Positions 35,913 through 44,607 of a stretch of DNA of 64,000 bases are shown here, piece by piece. The position numbers and the translations under genes were made by a program. The stretch is taken from contig JBEQUE010000010.1 in assembly GCA_040349255.1 (NCBI GenBank), positions 72,138-136,137 of the forward strand, written 5' to 3'. The DNA is from DATMER01 sp040349255. GTDB lineage: Bacteria > Acidobacteriota > Thermoanaerobaculia > Multivoradales > UBA5704. Under the pieces are notes generated by a model, which had not been told where the DNA came from, searched no databases, and saw only the letters and a program-made list of their open reading frames with translations. The first letter of the stretch is position 1. Each line of letters begins with the position of its first letter.

Positions 35913-35923
35913 GCGGGAAATGT
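35903..35923. promoter_or_regulatory. Imperfect palindrome spanning the start codon of the first Xre gene
   Basis: ACATTCCC (35903-35910) and GGGAAATGT (35915-35923) are inverted copies with one extra base, centred on the start ATG. Position and symmetry fit an autoregulatory operator or a hairpin hiding the start. Confidence 0.5.
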
Positions 35924-36173
35924 ATCGGGCTGGCGGACGGTCGCGCAAGCCTAAGTTCTTCTTTCCATGATACTTACGGCGCAAGCTCCGGAGACGAAAG
36001 GTCCACTTCTGGCGGTTGGTGAATACGGGGATACGGGGGCTGGCTCTCGGGACACCGGACTACCATACCGGATTCGGCTATCCCGAGAAAAGTTGCAACG
36101 CCCAGGGAAAACCGGTTCCGCCGGTCCGGTGCCTTCCGGCCCGAAGAGTTCCCGGAAGAGAATACCCGGCCCC

Positions 36174-36665
36174 TCAGCTCTTCTTTCTTCTGCGCTTCGC
36201 GGGAGCCTTCGGCGGAAGCTCCTGCGAAGCCGGCTCGTCGGGCTGGGCCTCCGGAGCGCTTTTCGGCACCACGCGGAAGAGGATCACCCACTCGCCCATC
36301 TCGAACGCTCCCTGGGCGACCGGCCGCGGCTGGAGGAGGTTCCCGTGCACGAACGACTCCACCTTCTCGAAGACCGCCTGGATCTCCTCCGGCCATCGCC
36401 CGGCCGTGTCCTGCGATCCGGCGCGCCGGTTGGCCAGCATCTCCGCCTCGACCTGCTCGTAGCGCCGGAAGAACTCGCGCCGGGTCAGTCCCTGCGAGGT
36501 CAGGATCTTGTCGAGCGTGCCGAGGGTTGCGGCCTGATGGCTGTTCTCGATGCGGGAGAGCTGGCCGCGGCCGAGACCGGCCTCGCGCCCGAGCTTCTCC
36601 AGCGTCTTGCCTTTCTCCTTCCGGATGCGGCGGAGAGTCTCGCCCACGTACTCGAAGTGATCCAC
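36174..36665 (-). CDS. Xre-family transcriptional regulator, second copy
   Basis: A 163-residue protein. Residues 4-60 are an Xre helix-turn-helix (VGETLRRIRKEKGKTLEKLGREAGLGRGQLSRIENSHQAATLGTLDKIL). The C-terminal part is helical and ends in a Lys/Arg-rich tail (AKRRRKKS). It is related in layout to the gene 260 bases downstream, but the C-terminal halves do not match. An inverted repeat lies 35-66 bases upstream of the start. Targets unknown. Confidence 0.82.
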   Translation of the reverse strand: MDHFEYVGETLRRIRKEKGKTLEKLGREAGLGRGQLSRIENSHQAATLGTLDKILTSQGLTRREFFRRYEQVEAEMLANRRAGSQDTAGRWPEEIQAVFEKVESFVHGNLLQPRPVAQGAFEMGEWVILFRVVPKSAPEAQPDEPASQELPPKAPAKRRRKKS

Positions 36666-36700
36666 GGCCGGAATCTATCCCCAGGCGCCGCGTTTATCAA

Positions 36701-36731
36701 GCGTAAGTCCTTTCTCTGGAGCCGCTTACGC
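36701..36731. promoter_or_regulatory. Inverted repeat upstream of the second Xre gene
   Basis: GCGTAAG (36701-36707) and CTTACGC (36725-36731) are perfect inverted copies with a 17-base spacer, about two helical turns centre to centre. This suits binding of an Xre dimer near the promoter. Confidence 0.45.
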
Positions 36732-36910
36732 CATTCATTCATGTTGCCTTCTCCGGTGAGTTGTTTTCGCAGCCCGTGACCGGGTGGCGGGAGGCCGGCA
36801 CTGTTTCGCGTCAAAGTTTCCGAAGTCGGGTCAGAGGTGGCATTCCATGGGCCTCGAACGGCGGTTCGAGGTTTGCCCATCCCCTTGCCCTTGCGCTAAC
36901 CTCTTTTTTC

Positions 36911-37465
36911 ATGCCCGCGATCCAGGAGGGAAGCGCCGGCCCGGCGCTGGATTCCGCGCCGCAACCCTTGCGGGTGCTGCTGCCCTCGCCCATCGGGCCG
37001 CTCGGCGTGGAGCTGCTCGGAACCGCGGTGGTCCGCCTCCGGATCGACCCTCCGAAGGAGGAGCGCTCCGCCTTCACGCCCTTCCACAAGGTCGGCGGCT
37101 CGGACGCCCTGGACGAGATCTTCGGCCACCTCTCCGAATACTTCGCCGGCGCCCGCCGGAAGCTGGACGTCGAGTACGACCTCGGGCCCTGCGGCGTGAG
37201 CGGCCTGGCGAAGCGGGTGCTCAAGGAGGCGGCCAAGATCCCCTACGGCCGCACCCGCACCCATCAGGCGATCGCGGAGGCGCTCGGCCGTCCCGACGAC
37301 TACCGGCTGGTCCTCTCCGCCCTGCTCGAGAACCCGATCCCGATCCTCGTCCCCTGCCATCGCGTCGTGCCCGCCAAGGGCGTCGGCAGCTACATCGGCG
37401 GCGCGGACCGGAAGCGCTGGCTGCTCGACATGGAGAGCCGTCCGCTGGACGACGAGCCTCTGTGA
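36911..37465 (+). CDS. Methylated-DNA-protein cysteine methyltransferase (MGMT/Ogt family)
   Basis: A 184-residue protein. The active-site Cys149 is in ILVPCHRVVPAKG; the helix-turn-helix part is AAKIPYGRTRTHQAIAEALGRPDDYRLVLSALLENP. The protein moves alkyl groups from O6-alkylguanine to its own cysteine. The usual R-A-V-G-x-A before the N-P is replaced by DDYRLVLSALLENP, a variation on the Arg-finger region. The start ATG at 36911 is chosen by homology; upstream codons are in a different reading context with no ribosome site. Confidence 0.9.
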   Translation: MPAIQEGSAGPALDSAPQPLRVLLPSPIGPLGVELLGTAVVRLRIDPPKEERSAFTPFHKVGGSDALDEIFGHLSEYFAGARRKLDVEYDLGPCGVSGLAKRVLKEAAKIPYGRTRTHQAIAEALGRPDDYRLVLSALLENPIPILVPCHRVVPAKGVGSYIGGADRKRWLLDMESRPLDDEPL

Positions 37466-37536
37466 AGTAAAATCCCTCCGACTCTCACATACCTATTGAC
37501 GGAGCGGGACCCTTCGGGGTCCAGGGGGAAGCTTGC

Positions 37537-38160
37537 ATGGCCGAGGAGACCGAAGGGAAGAGGAGCTTCGAGACGTGGTGCGGCCTGGTGATCGCGGTGT
37601 TCGCGGCGGTGCTCGCGATCACCGACCTGGGCGCCGGGAAGTACGGCGACGACGAGCTGATCGCCCACAACGAGAAGGGCGGGGCCTATCTCTGGTATCA
37701 GTCGAAGGGGATCAAGGAGACCCTGGTCGAAGGCCAGCGCGACACCCTGAAGGCGCTGATCGAGGCCGGCTCGATCAAGCCCGAGCAGCTCCCGGCCATC
37801 GAGAAGATGGTTGCGTCGCTGGATGCGGACGCCGCGCGCTACGGCAAGGAGAAGAAGGAGATCCTGCTGGGCTCGAAGGCGGTGGGGCAGGAGAACTGGG
37901 CCCAGGACGTGGGCGGCGAGATGGGCAAGGTGATCGGGGCCCAGGAGTGGCAGGCGAAGGCCAGCGCCCTGGGCGACGCCGGCGACGTCTTCGACTACTC
38001 GACGTTCTTCCTCCAGGTCTGCCTGGTGATGGGCGCGATGAGCCTGATCCTCCAGGACGCGAAGCTCGGCCGGTCGTTCTTCACGGCCATGGTCGTCCTG
38101 GGGCTCGTCGGCACCGGTTTCGCGGTCCTGGCGTTCCTGCAGGCGGGCGGGGTGGGGTGA
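37537..38160 (+). CDS. DUF4337-like membrane protein
   Basis: A 207-residue protein with three hydrophobic segments: about 15-32 (WCGLVIAVFAAVLAITDL), 155-170 and 180-200. The soluble part between has the DUF4337 pattern with AYLWYQSKGIKETL and helical charged stretches. It starts MAEETEGKRSFETW with GGGGGAAGC upstream. Role unknown; family members are small membrane proteins often found next to unrelated genes. Confidence 0.65.
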   Translation: MAEETEGKRSFETWCGLVIAVFAAVLAITDLGAGKYGDDELIAHNEKGGAYLWYQSKGIKETLVEGQRDTLKALIEAGSIKPEQLPAIEKMVASLDADAARYGKEKKEILLGSKAVGQENWAQDVGGEMGKVIGAQEWQAKASALGDAGDVFDYSTFFLQVCLVMGAMSLILQDAKLGRSFFTAMVVLGLVGTGFAVLAFLQAGGVG

Positions 38161-38196
38161 CCGACCTATCGACGACCGGATAGAAAGGAGACGGCG

Positions 38197-39207
38197 ATGA
38201 CGCCCAGCTTCCAAACAAACTTGTTCGGCACGACCACGCCGGGCACCTGGTTGACATGCCTGGCCTTCACCATTCCACCCTCCATGACAAACACCAGCAG
38301 TGCAATCAGCATCAGCCTTCCTGGTGGAGTGCCCCTTCAATCGATCGACATCCCCGGTGGAATGAATTGGGATTCGAATATGACGACGTTGACGATCCCA
38401 TCGACTTTCACTGCTCCCAACTCGACGGTGTCGCTCACCCTGTCCAACGGCGCCACGGCGACCTTCTCGGTCTTCCTGGCGGGCTCCCCCCAGGATGGAA
38501 TAATGTCCAGCCTCGAGGTGAACAGCAGCGGCTGGATGATGGTGACATCGACCGGTCAAGGCGTCTCCTTCAAAGGGTTCACGCCCTTGATCCAATCGAT
38601 TCCTGAAAACGGATACGTAAACCTTCAGGATCCGGTGTTCCTCATTCCGAACGTAACCGGAGCCGACTTCAGCTTCATGGTCGCGGGCGACGTCACGGTC
38701 AGCGATCCGGATGCTGTAGCGATCTTGATCGAAGACTCCGTAAATTTTGTCACCATCCTGGAAACGCTGGGGCGGGGAGCAATCGTGACGATCACCAGCT
38801 CGATCGAGACGATAATCGGCACCTTCACCGTTCAAAGGCTCAGCGACACCACCATCCCCTCCGGAGGTCAAAGCGTCCTCGTGCTCCAACCGAATGGCAG
38901 CTTCGTCGTAGCCAGCCTCGCCGCGGACGCATCCCTGCGCGGAAACAACGTTCAGTTCAACACCATTGGCGCAGCCGATTTCATATTCACCATTGCCACC
39001 GACAATTTGAGCTACGCCAGCCCGCCCGTCTCGTTCGAGAATACCATCAGCCCATCATCCACGACCTTTGGATCCAACTCTTCCGCGCCCGGTTCCGTCG
39101 AGATCACGGATTCGGGGACCGCGGGAGCTCAAACCGGTTTCACACTCGCGACAGACGCCGGGACCTGGGATCCGACGATCATCAACAACGGAGATATGAA
39201 CCCCTGA
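38197..39207 (+). CDS. Beta-rich hypothetical protein, tandem paralogue A
   Basis: A 336-residue protein without a signal peptide, rich in Ser, Thr, Asn and Gly and with long beta-forming stretches. It is clearly paralogous to the next gene: shared PSFQTNLFGTTTPGTW/ATFETGLFGTTETGAF starts, IDIPGGMNWDS/IDSLPNGMSWNS, TSTGQGVSFKGF/TSVGTGVTFKGF, SIPENGYV, TGADFSFMV and DAGTWDPTIINNG at the end. The internal pattern suggests two or more immunoglobulin-like domains. GC content is lower than in the neighbourhood. AAGGAG lies before the ATG. Not recognised; possibly cytoplasmic or exported by a route without a signal peptide. Confidence 0.7.
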   Translation: MTPSFQTNLFGTTTPGTWLTCLAFTIPPSMTNTSSAISISLPGGVPLQSIDIPGGMNWDSNMTTLTIPSTFTAPNSTVSLTLSNGATATFSVFLAGSPQDGIMSSLEVNSSGWMMVTSTGQGVSFKGFTPLIQSIPENGYVNLQDPVFLIPNVTGADFSFMVAGDVTVSDPDAVAILIEDSVNFVTILETLGRGAIVTITSSIETIIGTFTVQRLSDTTIPSGGQSVLVLQPNGSFVVASLAADASLRGNNVQFNTIGAADFIFTIATDNLSYASPPVSFENTISPSSTTFGSNSSAPGSVEITDSGTAGAQTGFTLATDAGTWDPTIINNGDMNP

Positions 39208-39242
39208 GGGCCTAGACGACCGAACGGAACAAGGAGACAGCG

Positions 39243-40304
39243 ATGACGGCGACTTTTGAAACAGGCTTATTCGGAACGACAGAGACCGGGGCCTTTGTCA
39301 AATGCCTGGCCTTCACTCTTCCACAGGCCGCGTCCAACACCAGCCATACTATCAGTATCAGCTCGCCCATCGGCGTGAGTGTCAGCATCGACAGTCTACC
39401 CAATGGGATGAGTTGGAATTCGAGTACACAGACGCTGACCATTTTGCCGACGTTCACCGACTCCGGCTCGAGACTGGAGCTGGACCTGTCCAACGACGCC
39501 GATGCGTTCTTCACCGTGTTCTTGTCGAGCTCCACTCAGAACGGCGTGGCGTCCAGCCTTGAGGTGAATGCCATCGGCTTGATGAAGGTGACTTCGGTCG
39601 GTACAGGAGTTACCTTCAAAGGATTCAATCCTTCGATCACATCCATCCCTGAAAACGCCGGAGTACTTCTCAAGGACACGCTGTTTCTGATCCCCGAGGT
39701 GACCGGGACGACGGATTTCAGCTTCCTCGTCGATAACCTTACCAGCGAGGGATCGATAACCATTACCTCCACCAGCTCTGGGATCTCGGTGAGCAATTCC
39801 TCGCGCACCGTGACGGCTCAGAGCAGCCTCGCACCGGGAGACACTGCTACGATAACGGTCACGTATACCCAGCAGTCCGACTTAATAACCGGCACCTTCA
39901 CCATCCAGAGGATCAACACCTCTTCGCCACCATCCGACGGTGGTCAAAGCAGTCTCGACGTCGGCCCCACCGATGGTTTCTTCGCTGTGAGGGCCATCGC
40001 ATCGAACGCCCAATTGCGCGGAAACGATATTCAATATTTCACACCTCCCCCTGCCGAGTGCAACTTCCTGTTCCATATCGCCACCGAAAATCTGAACTAT
40101 GCCAGCCAGCCTGTCATACTCGTGGACACCATCAGCACATCATCCACGACCTTCACGCCCCATGTCCCGGCGACCGGTACGGTCGAGATCATGGATTCGG
40201 GAACCTCCCTCGCACAAACCCGTTTCGAGCTCGCGACGGACGCAGGGACCTGGGATCCGACGATCATCAACAATGGAGAGCCGAATCCTATCCGGCTTTT
40301 CTAA
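39243..40304 (+). CDS. Beta-rich hypothetical protein, tandem paralogue B
   Basis: A 353-residue paralogue of the preceding gene, 35 bases after its stop. It has the same layout and ends ATDAGTWDPTIINNGEPNPIRLF, with a slightly longer tail. That tail overlaps the 3' end of the convergent kinase-TPR gene by 17 bases. There is no signal peptide or membrane segment. AAGGAG precedes the ATG. Sequence divergence from paralogue A is considerable, so the duplication is not recent. Confidence 0.7.
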   Translation: MTATFETGLFGTTETGAFVKCLAFTLPQAASNTSHTISISSPIGVSVSIDSLPNGMSWNSSTQTLTILPTFTDSGSRLELDLSNDADAFFTVFLSSSTQNGVASSLEVNAIGLMKVTSVGTGVTFKGFNPSITSIPENAGVLLKDTLFLIPEVTGTTDFSFLVDNLTSEGSITITSTSSGISVSNSSRTVTAQSSLAPGDTATITVTYTQQSDLITGTFTIQRINTSSPPSDGGQSSLDVGPTDGFFAVRAIASNAQLRGNDIQYFTPPPAECNFLFHIATENLNYASQPVILVDTISTSSTTFTPHVPATGTVEIMDSGTSLAQTRFELATDAGTWDPTIINNGEPNPIRLF

Positions 40305-42831
40305 CCAGCAGGCGCTGGAACTCGGGGAGCGGACGCAGACGGTCGAACCAGGGGAAGGAGAACCAGCGTGGCTGGTACCCGAGCTTCAAGGCCCTCTCGG
40401 CGCTGACCAGGGCTGAGGAGGTCTCTCCCAGGACCGCATAGACCAGCGAGGCCTCATAGGCGATCCCGGCATTGTCCGGGGCCAGCCTCGAGGCCTCCTG
40501 GACCGCGGCGACCGCCCGCGGCCCCTCGCCGAGATGGGCGAGGGCCTGTGCCTTCCAGGACAGGAGCTCCGGGTCACCGCCCGTGGGATCGCCCTCGACC
40601 AGCTCCACCACCCGGCGGTACTCCGGTTTCGCCCGTTCCGGCTTGCCGAGGAGCGCGTACGCATCGGCCAGGTTGAGCGCGAAGCCGGGATGGCGCGGCT
40701 CCTTCTCGACCACGCGCTCCAGGGTCTCCGCGGCCTCCGCGTAGCGCTCGAGCAGGAAGTAGGCGACGGAAAGATTCGAAAGCTCCGTCAATCCCGGAGA
40801 ACGGCGCAGCGTCTCCTGGTAGAGCGCCACGGCCCTGGCGGGAGACCCGTTCTCGAGCTCGAGCTGCGCCAACAGCGAAAGCCCCTCGACGTTGCCCGGA
40901 GATCTGGACAGCAGCGTCTCGAGATGGCCGCGGGCGTCGGCGATCCGGCCATTCAGAATCTCCATGCGTGCCAGGATGGACAGCCGCTTCCAGGACGGAT
41001 GGCGCCGGACGGCCGTGATCAGAAGATCGATGGCCTCTTCGAGCCGGCCCCGGGCCCGGAGAAGGCGCGCCTCTCGGTCCACGACCCGGACGTCTCCGGG
41101 CACCCGTTCCCGCAGCTCTTCGAGGGCCTCTTCGGCCCGGTCCAGCTCGCGCGCTTCGAGCGCGACGTCGAACAGGTTGAACAGGGGCTGGGGATCGTCG
41201 GGCACGAGCCGGCGCGCCTCCTCCACCCTGGAAAACGCGCGGGCGAGGTCGTCCGGGCTCCGCGTCTGCCGGAAGCGAAGGCGCGCGATGTCCGCTTCGA
41301 GCAGGATCGCATCGAGAAAGGTCGGCCGCCGCGCGCGGATCTCCGCCAGCTCGTCCAGCAGGGGGCCGGTATCGGAATCTTTCCGCGCATCGAATCTCTG
41401 CCGGATCTGGGTGAACCTCTTCAAGTCGTCGCTGTCGACGTCCAGCTCCGGATGGCCCTCGCGAACGCGGTGCTGCTCATAGCCCCGCTGGATCTGCCCG
41501 GCCACGGCACTCGCCACCAGGAAAAAATTGTCGGTCGGCACCTCGAAGCTCTCGACCCAGAGGACCGATCCATCCGCTCCGCGAATACGATGGAGGATGA
41601 TGCGACAGGACTCCGACCGGCATTCCAGGCGCGAGGCCACCACTTCGTCCGCATCCACGGCACGGGCGACCTGCTCAGGATCGCCGGAGACGGCATCGAC
41701 CTCGTCCGCAGTCCTGGGCGTGATCCCTTCCAGCCCGAGCAGGCCGCGCAGGATCGCTGCGTAGACGACGGGAGGCAGAAGCTCGAGATCGCCCCGCGAC
41801 GGGCCGAGCTGAGCCTCAGGCTCCAGCACGGCCACGGACACCGGCTCCGCCGGCCTTCTCAGCAGGTAGACGCCACCCGCGAGCGCCAGGACAAGGAGGA
41901 GCAGGGCGCCGGCCAGAGCCAGCCGGGACGGTGGTCGCCGCGGCAGCCTTCGGGCGGTCGTCTCGGCTCCATCCTGGATGGTGGCGGTTTCCGAGGGTGC
42001 TTCGTCCTCCATTTCCTCCAGGGTCCATACGATCTCCTCGGCGCTCCGCGGCCGGAGGAAGGGGTCCTTTTCGAGGAGGCGGTCGACCAGCCTGGAGAGC
42101 GGATCGGGCACGGCCGGGTTCAGCTCGCGGACCGGCGGCTGGCGGTGGTTGGCGATCCGGTCGAGCATGGCCAGGCCGTTGTCCGCCTTGAACGGCGAGC
42201 GCCCGGCGAGCAGCTCGTAGAGCAGGACTCCGAGCGAGAAGAGGTCAGAACGGTGATCGACCGGCTCTCCCCGCGCCTGCTCGGGCGACATGGCGCGATA
42301 GGTGCCCAGGACCGCTCCGGTCCCGGTCAGGCCGTCGTCGGAGGTGCCCTCGTCGGTCATCCGTTTGGCGATCCCGAAGTCGGAGATCTTCGCCTGGCCG
42401 GCGTCGGTGACCAGGACGTTCTCCGTCTTCAGGTCCCGGTGGACGATCCCCTGGCGGTGCGCCTCCTGCAGGCCCTTGGCGATCTGGATTGCGAGGTCGA
42501 TCACCCGGGGAACCGGCAGGGGACCGCCGCGGAGCAGAGCCCGGAGCGTCGTTCCTTCCACATATTCGAGCACCAGGTGGTCCACATCCTGGCCGGAGAG
42601 GAGGTCGTAGACGTGGACGATGTTGGGGTGGTTCAGGCGGGCCGCGAGCCGGGCCTCCCTGCGGAAGCGTTCCTTCTGCTGCGGCCGGGAGGCGTCCTGC
42701 CGGATGCGCTTGATCGCAACCTTGCGGTCGAGCTGCTCGTCGTGGGCCAGAAAGACCTCGCCCATCCCTCCGGAACCCAGCCGGGACAGAAGCCGGTAGT
42801 GGCCGATGCGTGTTTCCGCGTCGGTGGACAT
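40288..42831 (-). CDS. Membrane Ser/Thr protein kinase with C-terminal TPR repeats, second copy
   Basis: An 847-residue paralogue of the kinase at 27.2-29.8 kb. The kinase domain is intact: GSGGMGEVF, Lys41 in VAIKR, HRD at 131-133, DFG at 151-153, AMSPEQARGE. A transmembrane helix is at about 303-324. The shared periplasmic domain (VSVAVLEPEA, AVDADEVVASRLECRSESC) is followed by TPR-like hairpins to near the C-terminus, which ends LGYQPRWFSFPWFDRLRPLPEFQRL, as in the first kinase (LGYQPRWFTFSWFNGLEHRPEFQAM). The ATG at 42831 has AGGAA upstream. It is convergent with the beta-rich paralogues. Confidence 0.9.
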   Translation of the reverse strand: MSTDAETRIGHYRLLSRLGSGGMGEVFLAHDEQLDRKVAIKRIRQDASRPQQKERFRREARLAARLNHPNIVHVYDLLSGQDVDHLVLEYVEGTTLRALLRGGPLPVPRVIDLAIQIAKGLQEAHRQGIVHRDLKTENVLVTDAGQAKISDFGIAKRMTDEGTSDDGLTGTGAVLGTYRAMSPEQARGEPVDHRSDLFSLGVLLYELLAGRSPFKADNGLAMLDRIANHRQPPVRELNPAVPDPLSRLVDRLLEKDPFLRPRSAEEIVWTLEEMEDEAPSETATIQDGAETTARRLPRRPPSRLALAGALLLLVLALAGGVYLLRRPAEPVSVAVLEPEAQLGPSRGDLELLPPVVYAAILRGLLGLEGITPRTADEVDAVSGDPEQVARAVDADEVVASRLECRSESCRIILHRIRGADGSVLWVESFEVPTDNFFLVASAVAGQIQRGYEQHRVREGHPELDVDSDDLKRFTQIRQRFDARKDSDTGPLLDELAEIRARRPTFLDAILLEADIARLRFRQTRSPDDLARAFSRVEEARRLVPDDPQPLFNLFDVALEARELDRAEEALEELRERVPGDVRVVDREARLLRARGRLEEAIDLLITAVRRHPSWKRLSILARMEILNGRIADARGHLETLLSRSPGNVEGLSLLAQLELENGSPARAVALYQETLRRSPGLTELSNLSVAYFLLERYAEAAETLERVVEKEPRHPGFALNLADAYALLGKPERAKPEYRRVVELVEGDPTGGDPELLSWKAQALAHLGEGPRAVAAVQEASRLAPDNAGIAYEASLVYAVLGETSSALVSAERALKLGYQPRWFSFPWFDRLRPLPEFQRLLVRKAG

Positions 42832-42887
42832 GAATTTCCTTTGCGCACATTGTAGTCCGCTTGCAGGCCGGCCGGCAGGGGCGCACG

Positions 42888-43544
42888 TCAGCGCCGCTTC
42901 GAAATGGCCTCGTACTCGCGCTCGAACCCGGGCAGGATGGCCTTGACGAAGGCGTTGGAGACCAGGCGGACGAGGATCTGCCAGGTGCTGGTGTTCGGGT
43001 CGTCGAGCGTGCCCGAGATGTCGGCCACGGTGGCGACCTGCTCCCGCGGCCGGTTCTTCAACAGGTGGGAGAGCCCGCCGACCACCTTCTCGTAGAGCTT
43101 CTTGAGTACCGGCTTCCGCTTGTCCTGCTGCGGACTGTAGACCTTGACGTCCTTGAACAGCGGCTTGACATAGCCGTCGATCCGGCCGTCGTGGACCTTC
43201 ATCTCGGTGTAGACCGAGAAGGTGCCCGAGGCGACGTCGAACTTGCCGTAGGCGCGCAGCAGCTCGTTGATCGACGGCAGGCTCGCGCCTTCGACCCGGA
43301 CCAGCAGGTCGAAGTCCGGACCCTTGCTGTCGTCGCGGAAGGTGGCGTTGCCGCGCACCGAGCCGCTTCCCATGAAACGCCCGGCGAGGCTCGCCTTGAC
43401 CGGCCCCCGGCGGAATCCGCTGGAGAGGTTGGTCAGCGTGAAGTCGGCGTTGTCCACGAAGACGCGGAAGCGCCGGCCCTTCGCCAGGCTGACCAGGCCA
43501 AGCCGGCCGTCCTCGATCGCGAAGCGGTCGATCCGCACCGGCAC
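42888..43544 (-). CDS. DUF748 (AsmA-like) C-terminal fragment
   Basis: 218 residues beginning at GTG 43544 (VRIDRFAIEDGRLGLVSLAKGRRFRVFVDNADFTLTNLSSG ... DFDLLVRVEGASLPSINELLRAYGKFDVASGTFSVYTEMKVHDGRIDGYVKPLFKDVKVY). This is the C-terminal region of the DUF748/AsmA-like family of long periplasmic lipid-bridge-type proteins, which normally start with a transmembrane helix and run several hundred residues. The frame stays open to about 43737 upstream without a start codon or signal peptide, and the upstream sequence does not look like the family. It is probably a 5'-truncated remnant rather than a working gene. Confidence 0.55.
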   Translation of the reverse strand: MPVRIDRFAIEDGRLGLVSLAKGRRFRVFVDNADFTLTNLSSGFRRGPVKASLAGRFMGSGSVRGNATFRDDSKGPDFDLLVRVEGASLPSINELLRAYGKFDVASGTFSVYTEMKVHDGRIDGYVKPLFKDVKVYSPQQDKRKPVLKKLYEKVVGGLSHLLKNRPREQVATVADISGTLDDPNTSTWQILVRLVSNAFVKAILPGFEREYEAISKRR

Positions 43545-43893
43545 CGCCGGCTGGGTTCGGCCCCTTCGAGCGGGTTTCCCTGGGGGCAGTCTGCCGCGTC
43601 CCCGCCTCGTCTTCGGGCCACGGATGCCGCTGTCTGTGCAGAACCGCCATACAACCTCGAAGCGCCTGCCGACTCCCGGAGGCCGCTCTCCTGGACAGAT
43701 AGCAAGGCGGCGGTCCTGGTCCAGCGGGCCTGAAAATCACGCATGACCATGCGCTAGCCAGACCGCATCGGAGAGGTTAATCTCTCTTCAACGGTCGGGC
43801 GGGGGAGGCTCCTCGGGGGTTCCTGAGGGCGATGAAAGAGGTTCGGAGGGAGAAGCAGGTTGCAGTACAAGGCGCGGCTGGGCTGGGCCGCTG

Positions 43894-43930
43894 GAGAGGG
43901 GAGCCGAAAGGCTCTCCTCTTTGTGTTTTT
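43894..43930 (+). terminator. Strong Rho-independent terminator with no obvious gene before it
   Basis: A 12-bp stem (43894-43905 with 43910-43921, two G-T pairs) with a GAAA tetraloop, followed by TGTGTTTTT. The 150 bases upstream on the plus strand (43741-43893) contain no coding region that I can support, so either a short RNA ends here or it is a leader attenuator for the pseudouridine synthase gene, whose GTG is 15 bases on. Confidence 0.75.
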
Positions 43931-43945
43931 GCTAGGCTCCCGGGG

Positions 43946-44596
43946 GTGATCCTGACGGTCCTGCACCAGGACGACTCCCTCGTGGCCGTGAACAAGCCTT
44001 CGGGCATGGCGGTCCACCGCGGCTGGTCGCAGGAGCGGCACGTGGTGCTCACGGTCCTGCGCGACCAGATCGGCCGCCATCTCTACCCGGTCCACCGGCT
44101 CGACCGCGGCACCAGCGGCGCCCTGGTCCTGGCGCTCGACCCGGTCACGGCCCGCCATCTCCAGCAGCGCTTCGAGGCCGGCGAGGTCCGCAAGCGCTAC
44201 CTGGCCCTGGTGCGCGGCATCCCGCCGGAGGAGGGGGTGATCGACAGCCCCGTGCCGCGGTCGCCCGGCGGCCCGCGCGTGAGCGCGGTCACCCGGTTCC
44301 GGCGGCTCGGCACCTTCGAACGCTACGCCCTCCTGGAGGTCCTCCCCCTCACCGGACGGCTGCACCAGATCCGCCGGCACCTCAAGCACATCAGCCATCC
44401 GATCGTCGGCGACGTCAAGTACGGCAAGGGCGAGCACAACCGCCTGTTCCGCGAGCGCTTCGGCCTCCACCGTCTCGCCCTTCACGCGCTGGAGCTGGGC
44501 TTCCCGCATCCGGAGGGCCGGGACCTGCGGATCATCGCACCGGTGCCGCCGGACCTGGCCGGTCCACTGCGGGCCATGGACCTTCCCGTCGGTTAG
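43946..44596 (+). CDS. RluA-family pseudouridine synthase
   Basis: A 216-residue enzyme of the RluA/TruC group. HRLDRGTSGALVLAL carries the catalytic Asp in HRLDRGTSG, with VVAVNKPSGMAVHRG at the start and GRLHQIRRHLKHISHPIVGD near the end. It isomerises uridine to pseudouridine in rRNA or tRNA; TruC (tRNA U65) is the best match by motif style and short length. The GTG at 43946 is chosen by the family N-terminus (VILTVLHQDDSLVAVNKP). The EVE gene follows 11 bases later. Confidence 0.88.
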   Translation: MILTVLHQDDSLVAVNKPSGMAVHRGWSQERHVVLTVLRDQIGRHLYPVHRLDRGTSGALVLALDPVTARHLQQRFEAGEVRKRYLALVRGIPPEEGVIDSPVPRSPGGPRVSAVTRFRRLGTFERYALLEVLPLTGRLHQIRRHLKHISHPIVGDVKYGKGEHNRLFRERFGLHRLALHALELGFPHPEGRDLRIIAPVPPDLAGPLRAMDLPVG

Positions 44597-44607
44597 ACTC
44601 TCCTGCC

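Noticed and set aside
43780..43890. SRP RNA or 6S RNA candidate upstream of the 43.9-kb terminator
   Set aside because: GGAGGGAGAAGCAGG resembles the SRP loop sequence only loosely, and the conserved GGTCAGG partner is missing.
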